DNA from: Verrucomicrobiota bacterium
GTDB taxonomy: Bacteria; Verrucomicrobiota; Verrucomicrobiia; Methylacidiphilales; JBCCWR01
Assembly (NCBI GenBank): GCA_039192515.1
Contig: JBCCXA010000012.1
Span: 33,328-97,327, forward strand
DNA: 64,000 bases
Direction: 5' to 3'
Numbering within the stretch: the first letter of the stretch is position 1; each line of letters starts with the position of its first letter. The notes under the pieces are model-generated. The model searched no databases and had not been told where the DNA came from. It saw only the letters and a program-made list of their open reading frames with translations. Both the position numbers and the translations under genes were made by a program. Positions 7,968-17,874 of the stretch are shown here, piece by piece.

Positions 7968-9326
7968 ATGAAAATCATTATTTCTGGATTAGGTGAAGTC
8001 GGCTTTCATTTAGGAGAACTCCTCATTGCACGAGGCCATGAACTTGTGATGATCGATTCAGATGAAGAAACTGCCAGTCGACTAGAGGATCAACTAGATG
8101 GAGTTGTGATTACTGGTTCAGCATCCTCTGTGGAAGTGTTGCGTAAAGCGGGGGTTAAAAATTGTGATTTCTTTTTGGCTCTGACTTCTCAAGATGAAAT
8201 TAATCTTGTTGCTAGTTCATTAGCTAAAAAGCTTGGAGCCAAAAATGTTATTGCTCGGTGCCATTCTAACTTGCAACGAGAGCATAAAAGTTTTTCCTAT
8301 GGGAAACACTTTGGAATTGACTACTTTGTAAGTCCGGAAAGGTTGGTTGCTGCGAGGTTAGCAAAGGAGATCCGTACACCAATTACTCCCGTATTAGACC
8401 AATTTGCTCGAGGTGCGATAGAAGTACTTCAAGTTCATGTTGATGAAAAATCTCCTGCCGCAGGCAAAGCTTTGATGGATATTTCTTTCCCCCCTCGTAT
8501 GCGAGTTGGGCTTTTGCGTCGTGATCCTGAAATTGTGATTCCTCGCGCTTCTACGATATTGGAAGTTGGGGATGAGATCATACTGATTGGAGCTCCGCAA
8601 GCCCTTAAACAGGCTGCAGAATATGTAGAACATAATAATAAGAAAAAGCGCATTAGGATAGCTATTTACGGAGCAGATGATGTAGGTATTGGATTATTAG
8701 AATATTTTAATCCTGTCGAGTCGGATATAAAGCTTATCGAGCCAAGCGAGGATAAATGCAAGACGGTATGCGAGTTATTTCCTTGGGTAAAAGTGGTTCA
8801 AGGTCATGCGACTCGTTCACGTTTAATGCGAGAGGAAAACTTAGTAGAAGCAGATGTATTTGTAGCTGCTACACGAGATGATGAAGATAATGTGGTCTCA
8901 TGTCTGCAAGCAGCAAAGTTAGGTGTGAAACCTATTTTATTGACTATACATCGCCCAGATTACGCGGGAATCTTTTTAGATTTTGGAGATTTTCTGGGAG
9001 TTACTACAACGGTCAGCCCAAGAGTTGTAGCCGGTGAGGAACTATTACCTTATGTAACGACTGAGCCATATGTGCAGCTTTGGAGTATGAAAAATAAAGC
9101 TGAGATCATTCAACTGAAACTTGATAGAGAGGAGTCTGAGCTTTTCGGTAAACGAATCAGTGACTTGGCATGGCCGGCAGGTGCTTTATTGTTGGGGATC
9201 GAGCGAGCAGATGGCACCATTGTTCCAACAGCTTCAGATACTATCCAGAGAAACGATTCATTGCTTGTCATTAATATGGTCTCCGAACGAATTAAAGTGT
9301 TGAATCTCTTTGAGTCTGCCATGTGA
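7968..9326 (+). CDS. trkA: Trk potassium uptake system NAD-binding subunit TrkA
   Basis: A 452-residue peripheral membrane protein with two tandem RCK units. Each has an N-terminal Rossmann NAD-binding half: MKIIISGLGEVGFHLGELL at residue 1, with acidic MIDSDEE, and RIAIYGADDVGIGLLEYF near residue 228. Each is followed by a TrkA-C domain. It gates the TrkH channel in response to nucleotides. Its TGA overlaps the trkH GTG start by four bases (9323-9326), so the two are translationally coupled. Length and double-domain arrangement match canonical TrkA. Confidence 0.96.
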   Translation: MKIIISGLGEVGFHLGELLIARGHELVMIDSDEETASRLEDQLDGVVITGSASSVEVLRKAGVKNCDFFLALTSQDEINLVASSLAKKLGAKNVIARCHSNLQREHKSFSYGKHFGIDYFVSPERLVAARLAKEIRTPITPVLDQFARGAIEVLQVHVDEKSPAAGKALMDISFPPRMRVGLLRRDPEIVIPRASTILEVGDEIILIGAPQALKQAAEYVEHNNKKKRIRIAIYGADDVGIGLLEYFNPVESDIKLIEPSEDKCKTVCELFPWVKVVQGHATRSRLMREENLVEADVFVAATRDDEDNVVSCLQAAKLGVKPILLTIHRPDYAGIFLDFGDFLGVTTTVSPRVVAGEELLPYVTTEPYVQLWSMKNKAEIIQLKLDREESELFGKRISDLAWPAGALLLGIERADGTIVPTASDTIQRNDSLLVINMVSERIKVLNLFESAM

Positions 9327-10804
9327 ATCTTAGATTTGTTTCATTAATTTTAGGAGGAGTGCTAATCATTGAAAGCATGATGATGGTAGTCTGTTGCCTC
9401 TTCTCATGGTTTTGGGAACGGGAAACAAGCCCTGAGTCTTTTCCAGCATGGATAGCGAGTGTCTTGATCATTTTATTGTTTGCTATTTTTTTTGCACTTG
9501 TAGGGCGTAATGCAGATCGAGAGAATATTTTCCGACGAGAAGCACTGGCTGTTGTGGGCTTGAGCTGGCTATTGTGCGGTGTCTTTGGAGCCATTCCATT
9601 TATTTTAGGGCCGACACATATGCCATGGTGGGATGCATTTTTTGAGTCTTTCTCAGGCTTTACCACAACAGGTTCTACTGTTGTTCAACATTTGGAAAAA
9701 CTACCGGAGTCTTATCTATTATGGCGAAGTCTCATGCAATGGATGGGTGGTATGGGAGTAGTGGTGCTATTTGTGGCGCTATTAGGTTTTTTAGGAGTAG
9801 GCGGCAAAGCATTATTCCAAGGTGAGACTAGTGGACTTGCAGAAGGTGATTTAAAACCTAGGATTCAATCTCTAAGCCTCAGCTATCTGATTATTTACCT
9901 TTCTTTAACTGGAGTCGCGGCATTGGGTTTACTCATTTTTGGGATGTCCTTCTTCGATGCTGTTAATCATGCAATGACTGCTATTGCCACCGGGGGCTTT
10001 AGTCCCAAGGACACTAGCATTGCTTATTATGAAAGCGTTTTTATACAACTATGGTTAGTTGTCATTATGTTAGCTGGGGGAGTGGCATTCCCAATTCATT
10101 ATAAAATACTTGTTCTTAAACAGATTGGAGTATTGAGGCGTAATGAAGAGACTCGTATCTATTTTATGGTCATAGGAGTAGCTATCATTTTGGTGACTTC
10201 GGACTTGCTGGTAACTAGACACTACCAATGGTCTCAATTTGGTAATGCTTTGATGGACTCTATTTTTTCGGTTGTTTCTGTAGGCACAACGACAGGTTAT
10301 GTTACGGCAGATTTTGCTAGTTGGCCACCTTTTGCTCAGGTAGTCCTGCTATTATTAATGGTGATGGGAGGTTGTGCTGGTTCAACTTCTGGCGGTGTGA
10401 AAGCTGCACGCATGATTGTTTTTACTAAAGAAATTTTTCATCAGCTGCGCTTAGTTTACAGGCCGCGTTTGATACAACGCATTAGGCTAAATGGCAGAAT
10501 ACTAGAAGATTCATTGGTTTCTGCGGTGACTTTTTACTTTGCATTGTATCTCATGATTTTTATATCTGGGATTGTCATTTTAGCATTACTTGAGCCAAAG
10601 TTAGAAATTGATTCGACAGTATCGGCGGTTTTCGCCTGCTTAAATAATATCGGTCCCGGCCTTGACCAAATTGGTCCAACTGAAAATTTTTCTTTTTTTA
10701 ATCCAGCTAGTAAAATGTGGCTCTCACTTTTGATGTTGTTAGGAAGGTTAGAACTGTATGCAGTCTTGCTCCTCTTTGTTCCGGGGTTTTGGAAAAAGTA
10801 TTAA
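9323..10804 (+). CDS. trkH: Trk potassium uptake channel subunit TrkH
   Basis: A 493-residue integral membrane protein of the SKT family with about ten hydrophobic segments. Four selectivity-filter loops are visible in order: GFTTTGSTV (near residue 111), AIATGGFSP, VGTTTGYVT and LNNIGPGLD. It forms the K+ pore and works with TrkA encoded immediately upstream. GTG at 9323 is used, inside the trkA stop; the codons before it are out of frame, so the choice is secure. The gap after it holds repeat copy 3. Confidence 0.96.
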   Translation: MNLRFVSLILGGVLIIESMMMVVCCLFSWFWERETSPESFPAWIASVLIILLFAIFFALVGRNADRENIFRREALAVVGLSWLLCGVFGAIPFILGPTHMPWWDAFFESFSGFTTTGSTVVQHLEKLPESYLLWRSLMQWMGGMGVVVLFVALLGFLGVGGKALFQGETSGLAEGDLKPRIQSLSLSYLIIYLSLTGVAALGLLIFGMSFFDAVNHAMTAIATGGFSPKDTSIAYYESVFIQLWLVVIMLAGGVAFPIHYKILVLKQIGVLRRNEETRIYFMVIGVAIILVTSDLLVTRHYQWSQFGNALMDSIFSVVSVGTTTGYVTADFASWPPFAQVVLLLLMVMGGCAGSTSGGVKAARMIVFTKEIFHQLRLVYRPRLIQRIRLNGRILEDSLVSAVTFYFALYLMIFISGIVILALLEPKLEIDSTVSAVFACLNNIGPGLDQIGPTENFSFFNPASKMWLSLLMLLGRLELYAVLLLFVPGFWKKY

Positions 10805-10820
10805 TTTGATTTAACCTGGA

Positions 10821-10980
10821 TTGTATAGATAGGGATTAAGGGAAATGTGTAAAAGCTTGAGCCATAAGGAAAGAGAGTTGGCGAAGATTTTTTAAGAAGG
10901 GATACTTAGAGTGAACTCTACGTATCTTTGTACACGATCTTACACAGATCTTTATGTCTTTATTGGATGATGTGGTTTAA
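10821..10980 (+). repeat. Dispersed intergenic repeat, copy 3 (short type)
   Basis: Shares AAAAGCTTGAGCCATAAGGA, AGAGAGTTGGCGAAGAT and GATCTTACACAGATC with the other copies. The last block is a small perfect hairpin (GATCT, loop TACAC, AGATC), seen in longer form (AAGATCT, loop TGCAC, AGATCTT) in copy 6. It lies between trkH and the cyclase gene. Confidence 0.78.
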
Positions 10981-11034
10981 CTCTCTTAATTCGATTGATT
11001 AACAGTCGAAGGGTATACAGAGTGAGTTTTGCAT

Positions 11035-13161
11035 ATGCTTTTGAATTTTAAGAAAAGAAGAGGTATCAGCTTAGCAATCATCTGCATGGTATGCCTGGCT
11101 CCTGTTTTCTTGGTTGTTACTATTGAGTTAATAGGTCTGGGCAAATTTCCTCCTTTTATCCAAAGAGCTCATAGCTATGTCAATAACACTTTTTACCTAG
11201 GAGAATTAAATATCCGAGACAATTTAGCATGGCATGGCAAAAAAGCTCCTATTGATGATGATCTTGTTTATTTAGCAGTAGATAATGCATCCATCGTTCT
11301 TGACCACTTATGGGAGGAAGATTTCGAAGCCTCTGAAGCATTACGTTTAATGAAATCTGGTTGGCCTTATCCACGCTCGGTTTATGCCTATATACTAGAT
11401 CGGTTATTTGATGCAGGCGCTAAAGTTGTGATCTTGGATTTTTTATTTTTAACACCCACTGAAAATGATTTTATTCTTAAGGCAAGCTTAGATAAATATA
11501 GAGATAAAGTTGTAGTTGGAGCAAACTATAGCAATGCAACACTTCCTAATGGTAATGTTGTGATCAAATTAGATATTCCCTACGAAACAATTATTACTCA
11601 AAAAGATCCCTTAGATAAGCGCATAGCCTATGTAAATTTTCCTAATGACGAAGATGATATTATAAGAAATCTTGATTTCTATAAAGCTAACAATACCACA
11701 TCTATTACTGCGCGAGCTTTAGAAATTCTCGGGGAAGATCAATATATTCATGGGATTGAGAAGCGGCAAATCATACGCTTTGGAGAAAAGGCAGGAGCAG
11801 GCTATTTACCTCATTCAGTAGCTAATATATTTGTAGATTCTTATTGGGAGAATAACTATCAGAATGGAGATTTTTTTAAAAATAAAATTATCTTATTGGG
11901 GCCTTATGGTAATTGGTCGCAGGATTATCATATGACTCCAGTGGGTAATATGCCAGGGCCTGAGCTACACCTTAATGCTTTAGCAGCCGCTAGGCACGCT
12001 CATTTTATATCAGAGACTCCTATTTGGATGCAGTGTATCATAGTTCTCCTAAGCGCATTGCTTGCTTGGATCTTATCCATTTCTATGAGGCAACCTCTTT
12101 TCAGGGCTGTTCTAATTCTGTTAACGAATGGATTATTTCTTGGCTTATTGTTCTATCTTTATAATGCATATAGTTTCTATCTTATCGCATTTGCTCCTTT
12201 GTTCGTCTTCAATTCAGGAAGCATATTCAGCTTGGCTCTTGAATATGCTTTTGATTGGATGGAAAAAAATCGGGTAAGATCTATGTTAGATACATATGTC
12301 TCAAAAAATGTGGTCAAGCAAATTCTCGATAGCCCCGATGCTTATATGGAATCTTTAGGAGGGGTTCGTAAGCCAGTAACTGTTTTTTTCTCAGATGTTC
12401 GCGGCTTCACAACCATGACAGAGGCTGTATCTGACTCCCAACAATTTGTCACACAGCTCAATGAGTACTTCACGGCGATGGTTGATTGCGTATTTGATCA
12501 TAATGGGACCTTGGATAAATTTATTGGTGACGCCATTATGGCTGTCTGGGGTAACACCACAAGTGAAGGTATAGAGCTAGATGCTAAAAATGGAGTGAAA
12601 GCATCACTGGCTATGTTAAACGAGCTAGATCGTCTTAATGCAGATTGGCAAAGACGGGGAATGATTCCATTTAAGATTGGTATGGGGCTTAATTACGGTG
12701 AGGTCATAGTCGGCAATATGGGGTCTTTGAAGAAGAAAGAGTTTACTGTCATCGGCGATGCAGTGAATTTAGCATCCCGCTTGGAGGGTGTCACAAAGAC
12801 ATACGGGATTGAGTTTTGCATGGGAGAGAGTATTGCAGAGTTAGTGAAGGATGAATTTATTATACAGACGGTTGATCTTATCAAAGTCAAAGGTAAGACA
12901 AAGCCCGTGGAAGTATTCACGGTGCATAGTGAAAAAGTTAATATTGATCAAGAAGCCTACACGTGGTTAGAGCATTTTGAGAAAGGAATAATTCTTTATA
13001 GAAATAAGAGCTTTGTTAAGGCTGAAGAGAGTTTCAATCTAGCATACAGCCTAAACCCTGAAGATAGTCTGTGCAGTTTATATGTTAAGAGAAGCCAAGA
13101 CTGTCAGTTCTCACCACCACCTGAAGAATGGGATGGGGTCTATGAAATGAAAACTAAATAA
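11035..13161 (+). CDS. CHASE2-domain class III adenylate cyclase
   Basis: About 708 residues. An N-terminal membrane helix is followed by an extracytoplasmic CHASE2 sensor (roughly residues 35-330), three hydrophobic helices (~335-410), then a class III nucleotide cyclase domain. The cyclase has metal Asp residues in TVFFSDVRGFTTM and FIGDAIMAVWG, Lys in LDKFIGDA and Asp in VIGDAVNLASRLEG; that Lys/Asp pair is the ATP-selective combination, so cAMP is the likely product. A short TPR-like tail (ILYRNKSFVKAEESF...NPED) ends the chain. ATG at 11035 is preferred over an in-frame TTG at 11029. The signal sensed by CHASE2 is unknown. Confidence 0.92.
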   Translation: MLLNFKKRRGISLAIICMVCLAPVFLVVTIELIGLGKFPPFIQRAHSYVNNTFYLGELNIRDNLAWHGKKAPIDDDLVYLAVDNASIVLDHLWEEDFEASEALRLMKSGWPYPRSVYAYILDRLFDAGAKVVILDFLFLTPTENDFILKASLDKYRDKVVVGANYSNATLPNGNVVIKLDIPYETIITQKDPLDKRIAYVNFPNDEDDIIRNLDFYKANNTTSITARALEILGEDQYIHGIEKRQIIRFGEKAGAGYLPHSVANIFVDSYWENNYQNGDFFKNKIILLGPYGNWSQDYHMTPVGNMPGPELHLNALAAARHAHFISETPIWMQCIIVLLSALLAWILSISMRQPLFRAVLILLTNGLFLGLLFYLYNAYSFYLIAFAPLFVFNSGSIFSLALEYAFDWMEKNRVRSMLDTYVSKNVVKQILDSPDAYMESLGGVRKPVTVFFSDVRGFTTMTEAVSDSQQFVTQLNEYFTAMVDCVFDHNGTLDKFIGDAIMAVWGNTTSEGIELDAKNGVKASLAMLNELDRLNADWQRRGMIPFKIGMGLNYGEVIVGNMGSLKKKEFTVIGDAVNLASRLEGVTKTYGIEFCMGESIAELVKDEFIIQTVDLIKVKGKTKPVEVFTVHSEKVNIDQEAYTWLEHFEKGIILYRNKSFVKAEESFNLAYSLNPEDSLCSLYVKRSQDCQFSPPPEEWDGVYEMKTK

Positions 13162-13184
13162 TATAAAACTTACCAGGACTACTA

Positions 13185-13673
13185 CTAACGATGATCTTTT
13201 ATGCTCTCTAATAACATATTGAGAGAGCCTTTGATTTGAGCCAAATCACTCTCAGTAAAAAGTGTTCTAAGTTTCTCTTGAGTTTCCTTCCAATGATTTA
13301 AAGCTTCATCTGTCTTTATCTTTCCTTTTTCACTTAATGATATAAAGCGAGTGCGCTGGTCCGATCCTGGTTGGATTTCAAGATAGTTCTCTCTTACAAG
13401 CGGTTTTAGGTTTCTGCTCAGAGCGGTGGGATCAATCCATAGTTCTTCTGCAAGTTTACCAATAGTAATGGAACCTTTTTGTGATAGTGCTAATAAAATA
13501 GTAAATTGCGTGGAACGTAATTTTGAGCGTTTTAGTGAATCATCACAAATTTGTGTAATGGCTCGGCTAGCTTTTCTTATGCCAAAGCAAATACAATCGT
13601 TTATGTCTAATGGTTCAATTTCTCCAGCGGCGATGGGAGATTCTGTCAATGTGTTATCATTAATATTACTCAT
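13185..13673 (-). CDS. MarR-family transcriptional regulator
   Basis: A 162-residue winged-helix protein. The DNA-binding segment is SITIGKLAEELWIDPTALSR, with the wing in QPGSDQRTRFISLSEKG, flanked by dimerisation helices as in MarR. The unusual N-terminus contains ICFGIRKASRAI, similar to MarR proteins with an ICFALR-type start. A strong Shine-Dalgarno GGAGGG lies just before ATG, unlike many neighbours. It is convergent with the cyclase gene (23-base gap). The target is unknown; the 104-base gap upstream contains an AT-rich TTAC...GTAA inverted repeat that could be an autoregulatory site, but this is weak. Confidence 0.88.
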   Translation of the reverse strand: MSNINDNTLTESPIAAGEIEPLDINDCICFGIRKASRAITQICDDSLKRSKLRSTQFTILLALSQKGSITIGKLAEELWIDPTALSRNLKPLVRENYLEIQPGSDQRTRFISLSEKGKIKTDEALNHWKETQEKLRTLFTESDLAQIKGSLNMLLESIKDHR

Positions 13674-13777
13674 AAAGTAACCCTCCTGTTTTAATATGTA
13701 GTTACATTATTGGTAAAATGTAAAAAATCTAATTAAGAGTATATACTTTGATTTATAATCAAAACAGCAGCAGTAAC

Positions 13778-14326
13778 TTATGAAGAAAAATCTTTTTCTA
13801 GATTCAACAAAGATTTGGGTATTTTCTGATAATATCGTTGGCGAATTTTCTGTATAGATTGAGTGCCATTGTCTAATCCTAGGGCCATGTATAAGTGTCT
13901 CTCATACCGGTGAAGAATTTGTTTGGAAGGTGCTTTTTTATCTAGATATTCAATTGCTTTTGTAAACAGATCATAGAGTTCCGGTACCGGGGTTTGTTGC
14001 TCTACAAGGTGATTGATTAATTCGAAATAAACAGTTGCGGCTAAAAGATGTTGATAGCTCTTAGAGACATGTTTATTTTGATTTATTAGTTCGATGTCGA
14101 TTAGTTGATGCAAATAAGGCGAGTTATCATGTGTACTGGATCTGAAAGTGAGTAAAGCTTCATAAAAGAGGTCTGTTTTAGAGTAGAGCTTTTGCTTAGA
14201 TCGGCGGGCTCCCTTAGCTATTGTTGATATGATACCATGCCTTTTTGTAATCCAAGTTATAATGAGACTAGTCTCGGAATAGTTAAGGCTCTTTACAATA
14301 AATCCTTTATCTTGAAGGTCGGGCAT
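13778..14326 (-). CDS. recO: DNA repair protein RecO (short form)
   Basis: A 182-residue protein with the RecO N-terminal OB-fold: DKGFIVKSLNYSETSLIIT, then KRHGIISTIAKGARRSK. A helical middle region follows (LLAATVYFELINHLVEQ, then LYDLFTKAIEYL). RecO loads RecA on SSB-coated DNA with RecR/RecF. It is shorter than typical RecO (about 240 residues): the C-terminal zinc-finger with its Cys cluster is absent and the frame ends cleanly after LLNLEKDFSS. It is divergent from hrpB. Confidence 0.88.
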   Translation of the reverse strand: MPDLQDKGFIVKSLNYSETSLIITWITKRHGIISTIAKGARRSKQKLYSKTDLFYEALLTFRSSTHDNSPYLHQLIDIELINQNKHVSKSYQHLLAATVYFELINHLVEQQTPVPELYDLFTKAIEYLDKKAPSKQILHRYERHLYMALGLDNGTQSIQKIRQRYYQKIPKSLLNLEKDFSS

Positions 14327-14388
14327 GGCTAAGTTATCACGAACATAGAGTCGTCATGACATAAGTGCATCATATTTTATATCTTTCG

Positions 14389-16965
14389 ATGAGTTTACCC
14401 GTAAATGCTAAAGGTCCAGAAATATTAAAGGGGCTAAAAGAGAAAAAGAGAGTCATCCTAATGGCTCCAACCGGTTCGGGAAAGTCTACACAGATTCCAC
14501 AAATTTTAGTCAAAGCAGGTTATGCCAAACAAGGGAAAATTCTAGTTCTGCAACCTAGACGTCTAGCTGCTCGAATGTTGGCGCGTCGTGTTGCCGAAGA
14601 AATGGGGCTCACGCTGGGAAAGGAGGTGGGCTATCAAGTTCGCTTTGAAAATTGCACGAGAGAATGGACTTCAATCGTCTTTATGACTGAGGCGATTCTA
14701 CTGCGCACAATACTTCGGAATCCGAAATTAGAAGGTATCTCGGCTATAGTCTTTGACGAGTTCCATGAGCGACATCTAGAAGGAGATGTCCTTCTAGCTT
14801 GGGCACTGTATTTACAAGTTTCAAAAGGACAAGATGTAAAAATAGTGGTCATGTCTGCAACTTTGGACTCAGACCGTTTAGAAAAGTTTCTTCAACCTGT
14901 TCAGTTGGTTCAATCAGAGACTCGCCAATATGATGTATCGATTAGGTATGAAGGTAATGCAAAAAGTGGTCGGCATACTTTGAGATCGAGAGGGCGTGAA
15001 GAGCCTATCTGGGAGCGCGCTGCTGGAGTTGTTAAAAGAGTGATTCGAGAAAAAGTAGATGGCGATATATTAATTTTCATGCCTGGAGGTATAGAAATTC
15101 GAAGAACCATTAAGTGTTTAGAAGGCTATAACTTTGGAGAGCGAGTAGTTGTCTTGCCATTGCATGGTGAATTGCCCCCTGATAAACAAGATGAGGCTTT
15201 GTTACCGCGCCAGCAGAGACGCATTATTGTATCGACAAATGTTGCAGAGACATCCTTGACCATTGAAGGGGTGACCATTGTGATTGATAGCGGGCTTGCG
15301 CGTGTCAATCGATTTGACCCGAGTCGCGGGATCAACTCATTGACCGTTGAGAAGATCAGCCAATCCTCAGCTGCCCAAAGAGCGGGTAGGGCAGGGCGTA
15401 TTGCTCCGGGTAGGTGCTATCGGCTTTGGTCTAGGTTTGAGCAAGAACATCTCCCGCAAACCGAACTGCCTGAAATCATGAGGATTGATTTGGCGGAGAT
15501 TCTATTAACGTTGAAAGGCTTTGGCGTGGAAGATTTTAAAAGCTTCCCATGGTTTGAAATGCCTAGCCAAAGTTTATTGGATCAGGCCTTGGTAGTATTA
15601 AAAGATTTGGGAGCTTTAGTTGGTGAGACTGAAATGCTTAGTGATGAAGGCAGGCGTATGCTTAGCTTCCCCTTGCATCCTAGATTTTCTCGTATGTTGC
15701 TTGAAGCTGAGCGTCGGAATTGTATTCAAGGAGCTTGTTTAGCTGCGGCTTTGTTGCAGGGAAGAGATATTTTCTTACGAAAGGTTGATAGAAAAGTTCA
15801 ACAGAAAAGAGAATCTTTATTTGGTGAAATCAGTGATTCGGATCTCTTGTTACAAATGCATGCCTGGAATTGGACCAAGCAAAAAGGGTTTGATCGACAT
15901 GATTGTGATTCCATAGGTGTCCATGGGCTTTCAGCTTTGGAAGTAGATAAAAGTTTCCAGCAGCTATTGAATCTCTCAAAAGAAATGAATTTGTTTCCCA
16001 AGAATAATCAAGCTACCAGACAAGAAAATATTTCCAGCTTGCTACAGTGCTTTCTTGTGGCCTTTTCCGATCAAGTGGCATGTAGGTTAGACGGTGGGTC
16101 TATGCGTTGTGAAATGGTTCATAGGCGCACAGGCGAAATTTCACGTAACTCTGTCGTCAGGAATAGTAAAATCGTAATAGCTGTGCGTGTAAGGGAAACG
16201 GATAGCTTTACTGCTGGAAAAGGTGTGCAAACATTTTTAGAGCAAGTAAGTCGAGTGGATGAAGTATGGCTTAGGGAACTCTTTCCAAATGATTTTGCAG
16301 AAAAGAATGAATTAGCTTTTGATAAACAAAATAGACGAATTGTAGTTCTTCAAGGTCAGATTTTTCGAGATCTTACGTTACACCTAGTTAAAAAAGATGC
16401 CCTGCCAGGTGTAGAATCTAGTGGACTTTTGGCACAAGAAATTGCAAAAGGCAATCTTGTGCTAAAGCATTGGAACTACGAGGTAGAACAATGGATTTTG
16501 AGACTCAATCAGTTGGCTCAATGGTGTCCGGAATTAGAATTACCTATGATTAACCAGGAAGATAAGAGATTATTACTTGAGCAAATATGTGAAGGAGCAA
16601 TTAGCTATAAGCAAATCAAGGAAAGAGCTGTTATGCCAATAGTTCAAAAATGGCTCTCTCAACAGCAGTTGTCTGCCTTACAGCAGCACGCACCTGAACG
16701 CATCAAAATTCATGATAAGAGATCGGCTAAGGTGGAGTATCATCCCGAAAAAGCTCCTACTATTCGTGTAAAGATTCAAGATCTCTATGATGCGCCTGTC
16801 AATTACCCTATTGCTATGGATAGAGTAAAATGTTGCGTTGAGGTGCTAGCGCCGAATATGAGACCAGTTCAAATATCAGATGATCTAGAATCCTTTTGGG
16901 AAGAGGGGTATGAAAAGATCAAATTGGAATTGAGGCGTCGCTACCCCAAGCATGAATGGAGATAG
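14389..16965 (+). CDS. hrpB: ATP-dependent helicase HrpB
   Basis: A DExH-box helicase of about 858 residues with motif I APTGSGKSTQIP, motif II in HrpB form (DEFHERHLEGD), motif III MSATLDSD and motif VI SSAAQRAGRAGRIAPG. The C-terminal HrpB-specific region is present (LDLYDAP-like segment QDLYDAPVNYPIA, ending near LRRRYPKHEW). HrpB is an RNA-helicase-like protein of poorly defined function. ATG at 14389 (MSLPVNAKG) is preferred because it gives the usual short leader before the helicase core; GTG at 14365 adds eight residues. Confidence 0.92.
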   Translation: MSLPVNAKGPEILKGLKEKKRVILMAPTGSGKSTQIPQILVKAGYAKQGKILVLQPRRLAARMLARRVAEEMGLTLGKEVGYQVRFENCTREWTSIVFMTEAILLRTILRNPKLEGISAIVFDEFHERHLEGDVLLAWALYLQVSKGQDVKIVVMSATLDSDRLEKFLQPVQLVQSETRQYDVSIRYEGNAKSGRHTLRSRGREEPIWERAAGVVKRVIREKVDGDILIFMPGGIEIRRTIKCLEGYNFGERVVVLPLHGELPPDKQDEALLPRQQRRIIVSTNVAETSLTIEGVTIVIDSGLARVNRFDPSRGINSLTVEKISQSSAAQRAGRAGRIAPGRCYRLWSRFEQEHLPQTELPEIMRIDLAEILLTLKGFGVEDFKSFPWFEMPSQSLLDQALVVLKDLGALVGETEMLSDEGRRMLSFPLHPRFSRMLLEAERRNCIQGACLAAALLQGRDIFLRKVDRKVQQKRESLFGEISDSDLLLQMHAWNWTKQKGFDRHDCDSIGVHGLSALEVDKSFQQLLNLSKEMNLFPKNNQATRQENISSLLQCFLVAFSDQVACRLDGGSMRCEMVHRRTGEISRNSVVRNSKIVIAVRVRETDSFTAGKGVQTFLEQVSRVDEVWLRELFPNDFAEKNELAFDKQNRRIVVLQGQIFRDLTLHLVKKDALPGVESSGLLAQEIAKGNLVLKHWNYEVEQWILRLNQLAQWCPELELPMINQEDKRLLLEQICEGAISYKQIKERAVMPIVQKWLSQQQLSALQQHAPERIKIHDKRSAKVEYHPEKAPTIRVKIQDLYDAPVNYPIAMDRVKCCVEVLAPNMRPVQISDDLESFWEEGYEKIKLELRRRYPKHEWR

Positions 16966-17030
16966 GATCTAGGATTACCTTTGCTTTCTCCAAAAATTTA
17001 GCTGTTTGCAAACCCTCGTTTTAAAACCGG

Positions 17031-17243
17031 ATTGATGTAATGGGAGTTGCACAAAATCTATAAGAGCCTGAGCCACAAGGAAAAGAGAGTCGACAAAGAT
17101 GGATCCATGGCAACGTCTAAGTTTGTCTCTTAAGAATAAGCGAAGTTGAAATTATTAAAAATGTAAAGTGTCAATCCAGATGGAGTAAGGCCGTAGGTAT
17201 CAAAAGAGCCTATGGGCATATTCTAAGGAAACTCTAATCGCTC
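17031..17243 (+). repeat. Dispersed intergenic repeat, copy 4 (long type)
   Basis: Starts GGGAGTTGCACAAAATCTA, continues GAGCCTGAGCCACAAGGAAA and GAGAGTCGACAAAGAT. It then contains the long-type internal segment (TAAGTTTGTCTCTTAAGAAT, AGCGAAGTTGAAATTATTAA, TCAATCCAGATGGAGTAAGG), which aligns with copy 6, before rejoining the short-type 3' part. It occupies most of the 384-base gap between hrpB and the MerC-like gene; nothing else was recognised there. Confidence 0.75.
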
Positions 17244-17349
17244 AAGCTATTCAGGATGGCTAGTTGTTGTAAATGCATTGATTAGAATAGAGTGCTATCA
17301 GTGTGGAAAAGTTCCATGCCGCAACTTATCCGGTCATTTATCTTAGGAT

Positions 17350-17874
17350 TTAGCAACAGTTCTGAGGGGTGCAGGAGACCTTACGGCATAGCCAGAAATT
17401 GCGACCATGGCCAGTCACCAAAAAGGCCCCCCCCAGGGTATTGATTAAAGCGTGTAAGGAAATAGCATTATCTTTGAAAATGGTCTCTGCCGACATTTGA
17501 TTTGCTGGCCCTGAACAAACGTGGCAACTAGCGCATGCTGATGTAAACCCTGTTACTTCCCTCGTAAGCGCGGTGATGAGTAAACAGATGCCAATTGTAG
17601 CAAATGCGATCACCCATCTATCCTTGTGTTTTCTGCAGCCCATGAAAATAGCTAAACTAGTAGTTGGAATGACCAAAAAGAGCATCCATAAATGAAATTG
17701 CTCGTGCACCCAGAAAGTCGAAGCTACGATCGGTAATATTACTAGTATAACTGGTGTAATCAGACAGTGCACAGCACAAATAAGTGACATAGTGATCGCT
17801 GCTCGGTCAAGCCAGCTATGGTGCTCACTAAAAGTTCTAAAAAAATTCGAGTCCATGTTCTTATTGATAATCAT
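17350..17874 (-). CDS. MerC-domain membrane protein
   Basis: A 174-residue (or 168 from Met7 at 17856) integral membrane protein of the MerC family. The signature SWLDRAAITMSLICAVHCLITPVIL with its Cys-His pair is present, then three further hydrophobic helices. A Cys-rich insert SACASCHVCSG follows, and the family C-terminal pattern GHGRNFWLCR is extended by two more cysteines. MerC was first described as a mercury transporter, but chromosomal MerC-like proteins are widespread and their substrates are unclear. No merA/merR is nearby. A Fur-box-like site sits over the first ATG, hinting at control by metal availability. Confidence 0.85.
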   Translation of the reverse strand: MIINKNMDSNFFRTFSEHHSWLDRAAITMSLICAVHCLITPVILVILPIVASTFWVHEQFHLWMLFLVIPTTSLAIFMGCRKHKDRWVIAFATIGICLLITALTREVTGFTSACASCHVCSGPANQMSAETIFKDNAISLHALINTLGGAFLVTGHGRNFWLCRKVSCTPQNCC

